A stretch of DNA of 35,726 nt from Acidobacteriota bacterium (GTDB lineage Bacteria > Acidobacteriota > Vicinamibacteria > Vicinamibacterales > CAVVIG01): the NCBI GenBank assembly GCA_023265155.1, contig JAHFUL010000005.1:1-35726 (forward strand). Reading direction: 5' to 3'. The notes under the pieces were generated by a model. It ran no database searches, was not told where the DNA came from, and worked only from the letters and a program-made list of their open reading frames with translations. Below are positions 1 through 9,285 of this stretch, one piece after another (within the stretch, counting starts at the first letter, position 1; each line of letters opens with the position of its first letter). The position numbers and the translations under genes are program-made.

Positions 1-938
<938 letters not shown>

Positions 939-1279
939 ATAAATCGTCTTGCCGACTCTTCAAGGGTCGGCCTACGTAGCGCGGGGCTTTCAGCCCCGCG
1001 TCTGCACGCAGAAACGCTGCGTGAAGTGTGAGTCGGTCAAACTACCGTTTGCAGGATATTCAGTTGTATCAGCCGGCAGCTCTCGGTTATCAGCGCTCAG
1101 CTGATAGCCGACGGCTGATAGCTGAAAGCTCTTTGACATGGCGGCGCTCAATGCGCCGCTCAAAGATTGTCTGGGACGACCCACCTTCGCGCCTTCCGGC
1201 GCTACGGCGGGCGAGCCGTGTGAGGCTTGCGCGCCGAAGCCCGCGAAGCGGGCGAAGGCGGGACCCCAGGCACGAAGTT
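939..1279 (+). other. 23S-5S internal transcribed spacer, long and repeat-filled
   Basis: About 340 bp separate the 23S and 5S genes, much longer than the usual several tens of bases to about 150. No tRNA or gene is seen. The spacer holds a GTAG-type REP (976-1000) and a small hairpin with arms CACGCAG/CTGCGTG (about 1005-1023). It also holds a segment rich in AGCTGATAGC words, with 9-bp arms TATCAGCCG (1067-1075) and CGGCTGATA (1112-1120), and a GC-rich imperfect palindrome built from CGCCTTCG/CGAAGGCG words (about 1178-1263). The transcript must be processed across these structures to release both rRNAs. Confidence 0.75.
976..1000 (+). repeat. REP-like palindrome in rRNA spacer
   Basis: GTAG (976-979) is followed by a perfect palindrome with 9-bp arms CGCGGGGCT/AGCCCCGCG around TTC. 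It has the same design (5' GTAG, GC-rich stem, CTTTCAG tip) as the REPs at 14190, 20816, 21578 and 24357, which is why it is assigned to that family. Confidence 0.7.
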
Positions 1280-1397
<118 letters not shown>

Positions 1398-1413
1398 TTA
1401 TTGACAAAGAAGG

Positions 1414-1455
1414 AGCCCCGATGGGTACGAGCAGACGCATCGGGGCTGTTTCTTT
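1414..1455 (+). terminator. Rho-independent terminator of the rRNA operon
   Basis: A 10-bp stem AGCCCCGATG (1414-1423) / CATCGGGGCT (1438-1447) with a 14-nt loop is followed by GTTTCTTT. The minus strand also has a T-rich stretch after the same stem, so it could act in both directions against the convergent gene at 1551-2525. Confidence 0.8.
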
Positions 1456-1460
1456 GTACA

Positions 1461-1496
1461 CGGGCAGCGACCTTCAACCCACACAGTCTCCCGTGA
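1461..1496 (-). pseudogene. Inverted, diverged fragment of a 5S rRNA 3' end
   Basis: Read on the minus strand, this stretch matches the 3' part of the 5S gene next to it. Blocks ACTGTGTGGG and AGGTCGCTGCC are identical to 1367-1394, with differences between them. Homology appears to fade beyond about 1500. It looks like the remnant of a second, inverted 5S copy facing the intact gene across the terminator. It could pair with the 3' half of the real 5S in a read-through transcript, but no function is evident. Confidence 0.55.
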
Positions 1497-1550
1497 CCGA
1501 CGGAGGGATGCCTGAGCGCCAGGTAAGCGAGCGCGACGCGCTCCAGCGCG

Positions 1551-2525
1551 TTACGGGGTCTGTCGCAGAATCACGACCTCGGAGCTTGTCACGACGAAGA
1601 CGAGCGAATCGGCCACCGCAACATCGCGCGCGGGCGCAGGTGTGCCATAGGAGCCGACAATCGTCGGCTTGGACGGGATCATGAGATCGACAACCTGAAG
1701 ACCGGCCGCGCCATCGGCGACATACGCCACCCTTCCCTTGAGGGCGACGCGTTGCGCGCCGCCCGGCGTGCGATACGGCGGCGCTTTGATTGGTTTCGCG
1801 GGATTGGACACGTCGTACACCTGAATCGACCCGCCGCCCACCAGGACCGCGAGGTTCGGCCCGGGCCCGCTGGAGGCGTCGGACACCTCGACAGTGCGAA
1901 GCCCGGTGCCCGACTGAAGCGTGCTCACCGGCTCCAGCGGATCCGGTTTGGCGAGGTCGAGCACATAGAATCCCGTCGGGCTGTCCACCGCGTACGCCAG
2001 CGAGCCGGATGTGACGACATCGCGCGCATAGCCGTCGACAAAAAATGACCCGAGCGACATCGGCTTGGCCGGATTGGAGATATCCACCAGGACGAGCCCC
2101 GCCATGTGATCGACCACGAGCGCTTTGGTGCCGAAGATGGCCGCGGCCTTGGCCTGTCCAGGCGTCTTGAGCGATCCGCGAAGCACTGGTGCCGATGGGT
2201 TCGACACGTCGAGTACCGCAAGACCGAAGAAGTTGTCACCCACATAGACGAGCGAGCCCTTCACGTTGAACGACCAGATTTCTTCAGGGAACGTGTAGGC
2301 GCTTTCACGTTTCGGCGCGGCGGGGTTCGAGACGTCGAAAATGGTCAGCGTCTTCCCGGCAGCCAGGTACGCATGCGTCCCCTGCACGTCGATCGTGTCC
2401 ACTTGTCCGGGAATCGATCCCACCTGAGAGAAACTCAAGGTCTGGCCCGAGACGACGGCCGCCGACAGACTGGCGATCGCCACTGAGCAGAATCGAACGA
2501 AACCCGTCGCGCTTCGGGTCGTCAT
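1551..2525 (-). CDS. Exported LVIVP-repeat beta-propeller protein
   Basis: 324 aa. The first 28 residues form a signal peptide (a basic start, then a hydrophobic stretch ending near VVSGQ). The rest is a string of roughly 40-residue units of the form VxGxxAYVAxGxxGLxVxDVSNPxxP, seen near residues 48-73, 90-115, 132-156, 175-195, 226-245 and 263-290. This is the LVIVP repeat, predicted to fold as a beta-propeller. Such proteins are surface or periplasmic with no assigned enzyme activity, and no catalytic motif is visible here. The start ATG overlaps the stop of the upstream PQQ-propeller gene (ATGA), so the two are probably translationally coupled. The gene converges on the rRNA operon. Confidence 0.85.
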   Translation of the reverse strand: MTTRSATGFVRFCSVAIASLSAAVVSGQTLSFSQVGSIPGQVDTIDVQGTHAYLAAGKTLTIFDVSNPAAPKRESAYTFPEEIWSFNVKGSLVYVGDNFFGLAVLDVSNPSAPVLRGSLKTPGQAKAAAIFGTKALVVDHMAGLVLVDISNPAKPMSLGSFFVDGYARDVVTSGSLAYAVDSPTGFYVLDLAKPDPLEPVSTLQSGTGLRTVEVSDASSGPGPNLAVLVGGGSIQVYDVSNPAKPIKAPPYRTPGGAQRVALKGRVAYVADGAAGLQVVDLMIPSKPTIVGSYGTPAPARDVAVADSLVFVVTSSEVVILRQTP

Positions 2526-3868
2526 GGGCGCGCTCCTTTCCCGATGCGGTAGAGGCTCGACTGCGTTCGTAGAATCACGCTTCCCCTCGCGATTGCCGGC
2601 GTGGCCAGTGACATCTCGTTGATCGAGTTCTTCCCCAGCAGCTTGAATTCGCGGCCCGCCTGCACCACGAACGTGTCGCCGTCCTCGCTCAGAAGAAAGA
2701 TCTTCCCGTTGTACGCCCAGGGTGACGCGGTGAAGCCGCTGGAGTCGGCCGAGATGCGCTGGCGCCCGTAGATCTGTTCACCGGTACGGGCGTCATGACA
2801 GAGAAGAAAGCCGCGATCGAGCAGGGTGTAGTAGTGGTTGCCGTACACGAGCGCGGACGTGTTGTAGGTCCCGAGCAAGGGCTGATACCACGCGACGTAT
2901 TTATTGCTGGTTTCATCGCCCTTGAGCGTGATGTCGCCCGACGCGCCTGGCCGGATCGCGAAGACGGGCCGCGGAGCGATGCCCGGATACCCGGAACTGA
3001 GGTACAGCAACCCGTCCCGCGTGAACGGCGACGGCGTGTCGAGGTTCGTCATCCCATCGAGCTCCCACAGGAGCTTCCCGTCGAGATCGTACGAGCGAAT
3101 GCGGCCGGTGCCTGCCGCCACGATCTCCGTGCGGACCTCGTTCTCCCACACGAGCGGCGTGGCCCAGTTTTGTGTCTCAGCCCGATTGACCTTCCAGATC
3201 TCGCGGCCGGTCTTTCGGTCGAGCGCCACGATAAACGATTGGGTGTTGTTGTCGTTGACGACATAGAGCCGATCCTTGTGCAGCACGGGCGAGGAGCCCG
3301 AGCCATACCGCGAGCCGCCGTCGAACGCCCCAATGTTCCGGGTCCAGACGGTCTTGCCGTTCATGTCGAGGGCAGCCACCAGCCCGATGGCGCCGAAGTA
3401 CACGTACACGCGCTCGCCGTCGGTGACCGGCGTCTCCGACGCGAACGAGTTCTTGATGTGTCTCGACGTGGTCGGAAATGCGCTGTGCAGCTCACTCTGC
3501 CAGCGGAGTCGGCCGGACCTGAAGTCGACGTCGTAGAGCATCCATCGCTGCGCCGACGAGGCTTTCAGGCTGCCTTGATCGTCGCCCGGATCGTACAGCC
3601 CCTTGATCGGCGCCGCTTCCTGCCCCGTACTGATCGCGGCAGTCAGAAAGATGTGGTCATCCCAGACGATGGGCGAGCTCCAGCCCAGGCCGGGGATTTT
3701 CGCCTTCCACACGACGTTCTCGGTTTCGCTCCAGGTTTCGGGAAGAGCAGGGTCGTCCGGGACGAGGCCGGCCTGAGGACCGCGGAATTGTGGCCACTGA
3801 TCGGTCGCCGAGACTCCCGTCAGCGCCAGCAGCAGGATGCCGACGGCGACGATCGCAGCGCGCTTCAT
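2522..3868 (-). CDS. Exported PQQ-like beta-propeller protein
   Basis: 448 aa from the chosen ATG, which has a strong AGGAGG site 6-7 nt upstream. The open frame continues upstream without such a signal. A signal peptide (MKRAAIVAVGILLLALTG) precedes the mature N-terminus DQWPQFRGPQAG, the usual opening of the PQQ-like WD40 propeller proteins common in Acidobacteria and Planctomycetes. Repeated blades such as VYVYFGAIGLVAALDMNGK and LYVVNDNNTQSFIVALDRK fit an eight-bladed fold. Whether PQQ is actually bound cannot be told, and many relatives are thought to be non-enzymatic. It overlaps the downstream LVIVP gene by 4 nt, giving a two-gene operon of exported propellers. Confidence 0.87.
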   Translation of the reverse strand: MKRAAIVAVGILLLALTGVSATDQWPQFRGPQAGLVPDDPALPETWSETENVVWKAKIPGLGWSSPIVWDDHIFLTAAISTGQEAAPIKGLYDPGDDQGSLKASSAQRWMLYDVDFRSGRLRWQSELHSAFPTTSRHIKNSFASETPVTDGERVYVYFGAIGLVAALDMNGKTVWTRNIGAFDGGSRYGSGSSPVLHKDRLYVVNDNNTQSFIVALDRKTGREIWKVNRAETQNWATPLVWENEVRTEIVAAGTGRIRSYDLDGKLLWELDGMTNLDTPSPFTRDGLLYLSSGYPGIAPRPVFAIRPGASGDITLKGDETSNKYVAWYQPLLGTYNTSALVYGNHYYTLLDRGFLLCHDARTGEQIYGRQRISADSSGFTASPWAYNGKIFLLSEDGDTFVVQAGREFKLLGKNSINEMSLATPAIARGSVILRTQSSLYRIGKGARP

Positions 3869-4278
3869 CGTTTGCCTCCTTCTCGCAGCGAAATTCGCGG
3901 GGCCTGCCGAAAACGGATGTGGGGTGTCCCACGCGGGGGGCGGTCGGATGATACACGACATCGGGGCGGAGGAGGCGATCCCGCACACACCTCCACGCGG
4001 GTCAATCCCGGCGGCTTCGACGAATTCGCGTGTCGCGGCTCAAACGCCGCCGGCGTTTGACAACTCGCCGGGGCCCGCCCGGCGGCTCGCGGCAGTATCG
4101 GGCTCGTCCGAACCCGACACGGCTCCAAGAGGGCAGAAAAGGAAAGCCCGGGAGACGGAGCGTGCAGACACTGCTGTCGATCGAGCGGCGACCCGGTCGC
4201 GCGGATGCACCTGATGAAGGACACGGCCCGGCGTTTTGGCGCCGGGCCCATTCAAAAGGGCGAGAGGGTCAGCGGCTA
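3869..4278. other. Intergenic region, 410 bp, no gene seen
   Basis: The region lies between the stop of the PspC gene and the start of the PQQ-propeller gene, both on the minus strand. Open frames here are shadows with no start signal or recognisable domain. The part near 3869-3960 must contain the promoter for the 3868-1551 operon, but no convincing -35/-10 pair was identified. A small palindrome CAAACGCCGCCGGCGTTTG sits near 4041-4059, and a strong hairpin lies at 4225-4248. Confidence 0.6.
4225..4248 (-). terminator. GC-rich hairpin downstream of the PspC gene
   Basis: Perfect 9-bp arms GGCCCGGCG/CGCCGGGCC close a 6-nt loop, 30 bp past the stop codon at 4279. There is no U-tract after the stem on the minus strand, so it may stabilise the 3' end rather than terminate on its own. 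Confidence 0.45.
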
Positions 4279-4827
4279 TCAGGCGGCCGACGCCGCCGGA
4301 GTCTCGGGAGTCGCGGGATTCAATGTTGCGCGCTGACGCATGGGCATGACGAACCACGCAATCACGTACGCGGCCACGCCGAGGACGATTGCGCCCGGGA
4401 CGACTGTGAGAACGATCCACGCGAGTCGCACGATCGTCGAGTCAATCTGGAGATATTCCGCGATTCCTCCACACACGCCGGCCATCTTGCGATCGTCCAG
4501 CGAACGCGTCAATCGCCTGGCTGGCGAGTCGGCCCGCGCTGGCTCCGTCGCCTCTGGCACGAGGACCCATGCGGCGAGGTAGGCCACGACGCCACCGATG
4601 AACCCGCCCGGCACAATCGAGAGCACGACCCAGGCCACCCGGACCAGGGTGACGTCGACGTCGAGATACTCGGCGATACCCGCGCAGATGCCGGCGATCC
4701 GTCCGCTCTCCGCGCGGCGGAAGAGTTTGCGTTGCAGGTTCCTGCCTGTGGCCGCTGCCCGGCGTCCGCAGGCGCGGCAGAAGGTCGAATCTGCCTCGAT
4801 GCTCGTGCCGCAGTGTGCGCAGTTCAT
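4279..4827 (-). CDS. Zinc-ribbon protein with two PspC domains
   Basis: 182 aa. The start ATG follows GGGAGG at suitable distance. Residues 3-20 hold two CxxC pairs (C3/C6 and C17/C20), a short zinc ribbon. Two copies of the PspC domain follow, each beginning RxxAGICAGIAEYL or KMAGVCGGIAEYL and running into a hydrophobic helix (WVVLSIVPGGFIGGVVAYL and WIVLTVVPGAIVLGVAAYV). The C-terminus is short and Ala/Pro-rich. PspC domains are associated with envelope-stress (phage-shock) responses and membrane insertion. No pspA is nearby, so a specific stress role is only suggested. It is divergent from the SDR gene at 4903. Confidence 0.85.
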   Translation of the reverse strand: MNCAHCGTSIEADSTFCRACGRRAAATGRNLQRKLFRRAESGRIAGICAGIAEYLDVDVTLVRVAWVVLSIVPGGFIGGVVAYLAAWVLVPEATEPARADSPARRLTRSLDDRKMAGVCGGIAEYLQIDSTIVRLAWIVLTVVPGAIVLGVAAYVIAWFVMPMRQRATLNPATPETPAASAA

Positions 4828-4902
4828 AATGCCTCCCAGATGGATTGGACGAACAGGACGGCCCGAGCGTTCGGAGGCGGGATCGTCCGCTGAGGACCAC
4901 AT

Positions 4903-5679
4903 ATGCTCGTCAAGGACAAAGTCATCGTCGTGACCGGCGGCGCGAACGGCATCGGCCGGGCCCTGTGTCAACGTTTCGCAAGGGATGGCGCCCGGATGGT
5001 CGTCGTCGCCGACTGCGATCCGGCGGCGAAGAGCGTGGCACGCGAGGTTGGCGGCTTCGCCGTGATTGCAGATGTCGGCGTCGAATCCGACGTCGCCCGG
5101 GTGGTGTCGACCGCAGTCGGGAGCTTCGGCCGCCTCGACCTGTTCTGCTCGAACGCCGGTATTTCGGTCCGCGGATCGCTCGAGACAACCACGGATGCTG
5201 AGTGGCAGCGCATCTGGCAGGTCAACCTGATGGCGCACGTCTATGCCGCACGCGCCGTGCTGCCGGTGATGCTGGCGGCCGGCGATGGCTACCTGCTGCA
5301 GACCGCGTCGGCAGCGGGACTGCTGACGCAGATCGGCGGCGCGCCATACGCGGTCACCAAACACGCGGCGGTCGCCTTTGCGGAGTGGCTGTCGATCACG
5401 TACGGCGATCGCGGCATCAAAGTGTCGTGTCTCTGTCCCCAGGGCGTGCGCACGCAGTTGCTCCAGGGAGCCCCGAGCGAGACGCACGCGCTGCTGGACG
5501 GAACCGCCATCGATCCCAGCGCCGTCGCCGATGCCGTCATAGCAGGGCTGGCGGATGAACGCTTCCTCATCCTGCCCCATCCCGAAGTCGCGGAGTATGT
5601 CCGCCGAAAGGCGAGTGACCACGATCGCTGGATTCGCGGAATGCGGCGGTTGCAGCAACGGTATAAAATCGAACCATGA
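4903..5679 (+). CDS. Short-chain dehydrogenase/reductase
   Basis: 258 aa, classical SDR. The cofactor site TGGANGIG is at residues 11-18, the NAG motif at 84-86, the catalytic Asn region VNLM at 108, the catalytic Ser at 136 (TASAAG), and YAVTK with Tyr149 and Lys153. D37 after strand 2 (VVVADCD) suggests NAD(H) preference. The substrate cannot be read from sequence. The final ATGA overlaps the start of msrB, so it probably belongs to one operon with msrB and msrA. Confidence 0.9.
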   Translation: MLVKDKVIVVTGGANGIGRALCQRFARDGARMVVVADCDPAAKSVAREVGGFAVIADVGVESDVARVVSTAVGSFGRLDLFCSNAGISVRGSLETTTDAEWQRIWQVNLMAHVYAARAVLPVMLAAGDGYLLQTASAAGLLTQIGGAPYAVTKHAAVAFAEWLSITYGDRGIKVSCLCPQGVRTQLLQGAPSETHALLDGTAIDPSAVADAVIAGLADERFLILPHPEVAEYVRRKASDHDRWIRGMRRLQQRYKIEP

Positions 5680-6080
5680 GCGATAAGCCCTCCGATGCCG
5701 AGAAGACGCGAGATCAATGGAAAGACACGTTGACGCCGGAGCAGTTTCACGTGCTTCGCGAGCACGGGACCGAGCGCCCCGGCGCCAGCCCTCTCAACGC
5801 CGAAAAGCGGAAGGGGACGTTTCGATGCGCGGGCTGCGGCCAATCGCTTTTCGAGTCCGAAACGAAGTTCGAGAGTGGCACCGGGTGGCCGAGCTTCTGG
5901 ATTCCCATCGAGGGTGCGGCGGAAACGACGGAAGACCGCAGCTTCGGCATGACGCGCGTCGAGGCGCATTGCTCGCGCTGCGGCGGACACCTCGGCCACG
6001 TCTTCGAGGATGGACCCCGGCCAACCGGGCTGCGTTACTGTATGAACGGTGCCGCACTGACCTTCGCACCCGATGAATAG
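5676..6080 (+). CDS. msrB: Peptide-methionine (R)-S-oxide reductase MsrB
   Basis: 134 aa, full length for MsrB. It reduces the R epimer of methionine sulfoxide in proteins. Zinc-binding CxxC pairs are at C51/C54 (CAGCGQSLF) and C99/C102 ([12 protein letters not shown]). The substrate-site block SGTGWPSFW is at 68-75, and the catalytic Cys is C122 in RYCMN (RYCIN in most relatives). There is no signal peptide, so it is cytoplasmic. Its ATG overlaps the SDR stop (ATGA), and msrA follows 23 bp later, a common pairing that covers both sulfoxide epimers. Confidence 0.96.
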   Translation: MSDKPSDAEKTRDQWKDTLTPEQFHVLREHGTERPGASPLNAEKRKGTFRCAGCGQSLFESETKFESGTGWPSFWIPIEGAAETTEDRSFGMTRVEAHCSRCGGHLGHVFEDGPRPTGLRYCMNGAALTFAPDE

Positions 6081-6103
6081 TTGACCAACGTGGAGGGATA
6101 GAC

Positions 6104-6763
6104 GTGTTCGGAAAACCGCCGACGATTCCATCGCCGTCCAACGCCCTTCCGGGCCGGGACGCACGAATGCCCGTGCCAGCGGCGCACGTCGTGAACGGTC
6201 ACCGTCTCGAGGAGCCGTTCCCGGAGGGTCTGTCGCGCGCAATCTTTGGCATGGGCTGTTTCTGGGGCGCCGAGCGCAAGTTCTGGGAGCTCCGGGGCGT
6301 GTATTCGACGGCGGTTGGATATGCCGCCGGTCACACGGCCAATCCAACGTATCGCGAAGTCTGCAGCGGAATGACCGGCCACAGCGAGGTCGTTCTCGTC
6401 GTGTTCGATCCGGCCGTGATTCGCTATGACGATCTGTTGAAGGTGTTCTGGGAAAGCCACGATCCGACGCAGGGCATGCGCCAGGGCAACGACGTGGGAA
6501 CTCAGTATCGCTCCGGCATCTACTACGACGGCGACGAGCAGCGTCAGGCAGCGGAGGCCTCGCGCGCCATGTTTCAGAAGGTGCTGACCAGCGCGCGGCA
6601 CGGTGCGATCACCACTGAGATTCTGCCTGCTCCCGAGTTCTACTACGCCGAGGACTACCATCAGCAGTACTTGGCGAAGAATCCCGCGGGTTACTGTGGC
6701 CTCGGCGGCATCGGCGTGAGCTGTCCGGTGGGAGTGACCACGACGAAAGCGGCGATCTCGTAG
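6104..6763 (+). CDS. msrA: Peptide-methionine (S)-S-oxide reductase MsrA
   Basis: 219 aa, of the long E. coli-like type. It reduces the S epimer of methionine sulfoxide. The catalytic motif GCFWG is at residues 51-55 (C52). The block [20 protein letters not shown] and the C-terminal [12 protein letters not shown] with the resolving cysteines are intact. The start is GTG after GGAGGGATAGAC. No export signal is seen. The TAG stop codon lies within the GTAG of a REP element (6760-6783), so the repeat abuts or supplies the end of the gene. Confidence 0.96.
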   Translation: MFGKPPTIPSPSNALPGRDARMPVPAAHVVNGHRLEEPFPEGLSRAIFGMGCFWGAERKFWELRGVYSTAVGYAAGHTANPTYREVCSGMTGHSEVVLVVFDPAVIRYDDLLKVFWESHDPTQGMRQGNDVGTQYRSGIYYDGDEQRQAAEASRAMFQKVLTSARHGAITTEILPAPEFYYAEDYHQQYLAKNPAGYCGLGGIGVSCPVGVTTTKAAIS

Positions 6764-6783
6764 GTCCGAGCTCGAGCTCGGGC
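6760..6783 (+). repeat. REP-like palindrome overlapping the msrA stop codon
   Basis: GTAG (6760-6763) is followed by a 20-nt near-perfect palindrome (GTCCGAGCTCGAGCTCGGGC) with one mismatch. It has the same 5' GTAG and arm sequence as the REPs at 14190-14389 and 21578-22135. It fills most of the 30-bp gap before hrpB. Confidence 0.65.
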
Positions 6784-6793
6784 GCCACCCCAC

Positions 6794-9190
6794 TTGTTGA
6801 TCTCGCTTCCAATCGACGCGCACGTTCCTGGGATCGTCGAGGCCATTCGGAGGGCCCGCGCGGTCATTGTCACGGCGCAACCAGGCGCGGGGAAGACGAC
6901 TCGCGTCCCGGCTGCGCTCGTGGACGATGGCCCCGTCATCCTGTTGCAGCCTCGGCGGGTCGCTGCGCGCGCCATTGCCCAGCGCATCGCTGAAGAGCGC
7001 GGCTGGACCGTCGGCAACGAGGTCGGCTGGCACGTACGCTTCGAACGCCGATTCGGCCCGGCCACGCGTCTCCTTGTGGCGACCGAAGGCGTACTGACCG
7101 CGCGTCTTCAGCAGGATCCCCTCCTCTCCAATTTTCGCACCATCGTCCTCGACGAGTTCCACGAGCGGAGCATCCATGCCGATCTCGGGATCGCTCTGGC
7201 AAAGCAGGCCTGGCGCGCCCGCAGCGATCTGCGCATCGTCGTCATGTCTGCCACGCTGGCGTCAGCGGTGGTTTCGTCGTTCCTGAACGACTGTCCTGTC
7301 GTCGACGTACCGGGGCGACTGCACGCGCTCGACATCGCGTACGCGCCAAACCAGACCGTCGCCGCGGCGGCGATCGATCTGCTCGATAGATCTTCCGGCG
7401 ACGTCTTGTGCTTCCTTCCCGGTGCGTTGGAGATCCGAAGGGCGATATCCGATCTGGAGAACCGGGGCGTGCGGGAGCGGGCCGACCTCGTGCCGCTCCA
7501 CGGGTCTCTCGAGCCAGCGGACCAGGACGCCGCCCTCCGCCCGCGGTCCCGACGCCGCGTGATCGTGGCGACGAACATCGCGGAAACTTCGGTGACCGTG
7601 CCCAATGTGACAGCCGTCGTCGATTCCGGGGTTCACAAAGTGGCGCGGTACGATGCCGCACGCGGCATCGACAGTCTGCAGATCGAACGGATCACTCAGG
7701 ATGCCGCCGACCAGCGGGCGGGACGTGCCGGGAGAATCGGCCCTGGGATCGTCACTCGGCTGTGGGATGGGCGAGACAGGCTGCGGCCACATCGCGAGCC
7801 GGAGATTCATCGTATCGATCTATCGGCGACCATGCTCCACGTGATCGCCTGGGGCGGCGACCCGGCGAGCATGGAGTGGTTCGACCCACCACGCCAGGAA
7901 GCGCTCGACGCCGCCATCGCTCTCGTTTTGCGGCTCGGCGCAGTTCGTGACGGAAAGCTGACCGATCTCGGACGCGAGATCCAACGGCTGCCGCTTCATC
8001 CGCGTCTCGCGCGGATGCTCGTCGCCGGCCAGGGAGATCGATCTCTTGTCCGGGCTCTCGTCCGGGCGTGTGCGCTCCTCTCAGAGAGGCATGTGTTTCA
8101 ACCGGGAACCGCGAGCACGACATCCGACCTGCTCTCTGCAGTCGATCACTGGTGCGACGTCCCGCCCCACGTCGAACGCGTGGCACGCGAAATTGAAGGT
8201 ATCGCGCTGGCTGCCGGAACGCCACCGGGACAGGTGTCATCGTCTGCGGCGGAGAGAGCTCCTGCGATGCAAGAGGCCGACTTCCGCCGTGCCGTGCTGG
8301 CGGGTTATCCCGATCGCGTGGCGCAGCGTCGCGACCCGGGATCGCCGCGCGTGAAGCTCGCGTCGGGCGCCGGCGGATTGATCGTGGCGGAGAGTGGTGT
8401 GCGCGAGGGCGAATTCCTCGTGGCGATAGACGTTCAGGCCGCGCGAAAGGATGCGCATGACGGAGCGGACCATCGGGTGCGCATGGCCAGTCGCGTCGAG
8501 CGCGAATGGCTCGAGCCGAATGCTACGGAAGTCGTGCACCGGTTCGATGCGGCCACCGGCATGGTCCGGGCGGTGGCGGTTGAGCGCTACGACGCACTCA
8601 CCCTGACCGAACGGCCGGTCGCGCCCGAACCAGAGCTCGCTGCGCGCCTGCTGGCGGACGCCTGGCTCGCCCGCGGGGCTCGCGAAGACGATGTGCAGCT
8701 TCTGCGGAGGCTTCAGTTCGCTGGTCACACGATCGATGTCGACAAGACGATCCGCACCGCGGCATACCGAGCGCGATCACTGGCCGAGGTGAACCTCGCT
8801 CGTTCGCTTCCGATCGAGATCACTCGGAGTCTCGATCGCGGCGCGCCCGGCTCTTTGATGTTGCCGAGCGGACGTCGCGTCGGGTTGGAGTATGGAGAGG
8901 ACGGCAGCGTGACGGCCGCAGTCAAGCTTCAGGAGCTATTCGGGCTGGCGGACACTCCGCTGATTGGTCCTCGGAGAGAGCCCGTACGCTTCGCCTTGCT
9001 CGCACCGAACGGACGCCCCGTTCAGATGACGCGCGATCTCCGGAGTTTCTGGGAGCGCACGTACCCGGAGGTGAGAAAGGAGCTGCGCGGCAGGTATCCG
9101 AAGCATCCCTGGCCTGAGGACCCATGGAGTGCGAGTCCCACCGCGGGGACGAAGAAACCCGTCGCCGCCAAGGAAAAGCGGAAGCGGTGA
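6794..9190 (+). CDS. hrpB: ATP-dependent DExH helicase HrpB
   Basis: 798 aa, close to the usual HrpB length. Walker A GAGKTT is at 31-36, the DEFH box (DEFHER) at 120-125, SAT near 152, and motif VI QRAGRAGR near 307-314. A long HrpB-specific C-terminal part follows. The family is annotated as ATP-dependent RNA helicase; in some bacteria it acts in mRNA processing or surface traits, and its role here is unknown. The frame is closed upstream by the msrA stop and contains no ATG, so translation must begin at TTG 6794 or TTG 6797. No good ribosome-binding site is visible because the REP occupies that position. Confidence 0.9.
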   Translation: MLISLPIDAHVPGIVEAIRRARAVIVTAQPGAGKTTRVPAALVDDGPVILLQPRRVAARAIAQRIAEERGWTVGNEVGWHVRFERRFGPATRLLVATEGVLTARLQQDPLLSNFRTIVLDEFHERSIHADLGIALAKQAWRARSDLRIVVMSATLASAVVSSFLNDCPVVDVPGRLHALDIAYAPNQTVAAAAIDLLDRSSGDVLCFLPGALEIRRAISDLENRGVRERADLVPLHGSLEPADQDAALRPRSRRRVIVATNIAETSVTVPNVTAVVDSGVHKVARYDAARGIDSLQIERITQDAADQRAGRAGRIGPGIVTRLWDGRDRLRPHREPEIHRIDLSATMLHVIAWGGDPASMEWFDPPRQEALDAAIALVLRLGAVRDGKLTDLGREIQRLPLHPRLARMLVAGQGDRSLVRALVRACALLSERHVFQPGTASTTSDLLSAVDHWCDVPPHVERVAREIEGIALAAGTPPGQVSSSAAERAPAMQEADFRRAVLAGYPDRVAQRRDPGSPRVKLASGAGGLIVAESGVREGEFLVAIDVQAARKDAHDGADHRVRMASRVEREWLEPNATEVVHRFDAATGMVRAVAVERYDALTLTERPVAPEPELAARLLADAWLARGAREDDVQLLRRLQFAGHTIDVDKTIRTAAYRARSLAEVNLARSLPIEITRSLDRGAPGSLMLPSGRRVGLEYGEDGSVTAAVKLQELFGLADTPLIGPRREPVRFALLAPNGRPVQMTRDLRSFWERTYPEVRKELRGRYPKHPWPEDPWSASPTAGTKKPVAAKEKRKR

Positions 9191-9248
9191 GGTTGGCCCA
9201 GAAGCGCAACGAGCCGATAGCGGCTGGCGAGAATGGCACGTCGAGTGA

Positions 9249-9269
9249 ACGGGCTCGATGAAAGCCCGT
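9249..9269. terminator. Hairpin between convergent hrpB and methyltransferase genes
   Basis: Arms ACGGGCT/AGCCCGT close a 7-nt loop in the 95-bp gap between two convergent genes. There is no T-tract on either side, so a terminator role is only suggested by position. Confidence 0.35.
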
Positions 9270-9285
9270 CACCCGAATGGGCATC

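Noticed and set aside
2795-4060. Long plus-strand open frame opposite the PQQ-propeller gene
   Set aside because: It is an antisense shadow caused by high GC, without domains or a start signal.
4279-5658. A long minus-strand frame running across the PspC gene and opposite the SDR gene
   Set aside because: Only the 4279-4827 part has a ribosome-binding site and known domains; the rest is the complement of the SDR gene.
6760-6783. Reading the palindrome after msrA as a terminator
   Set aside because: There is no T-tract and the sequence matches the REP family seen elsewhere.
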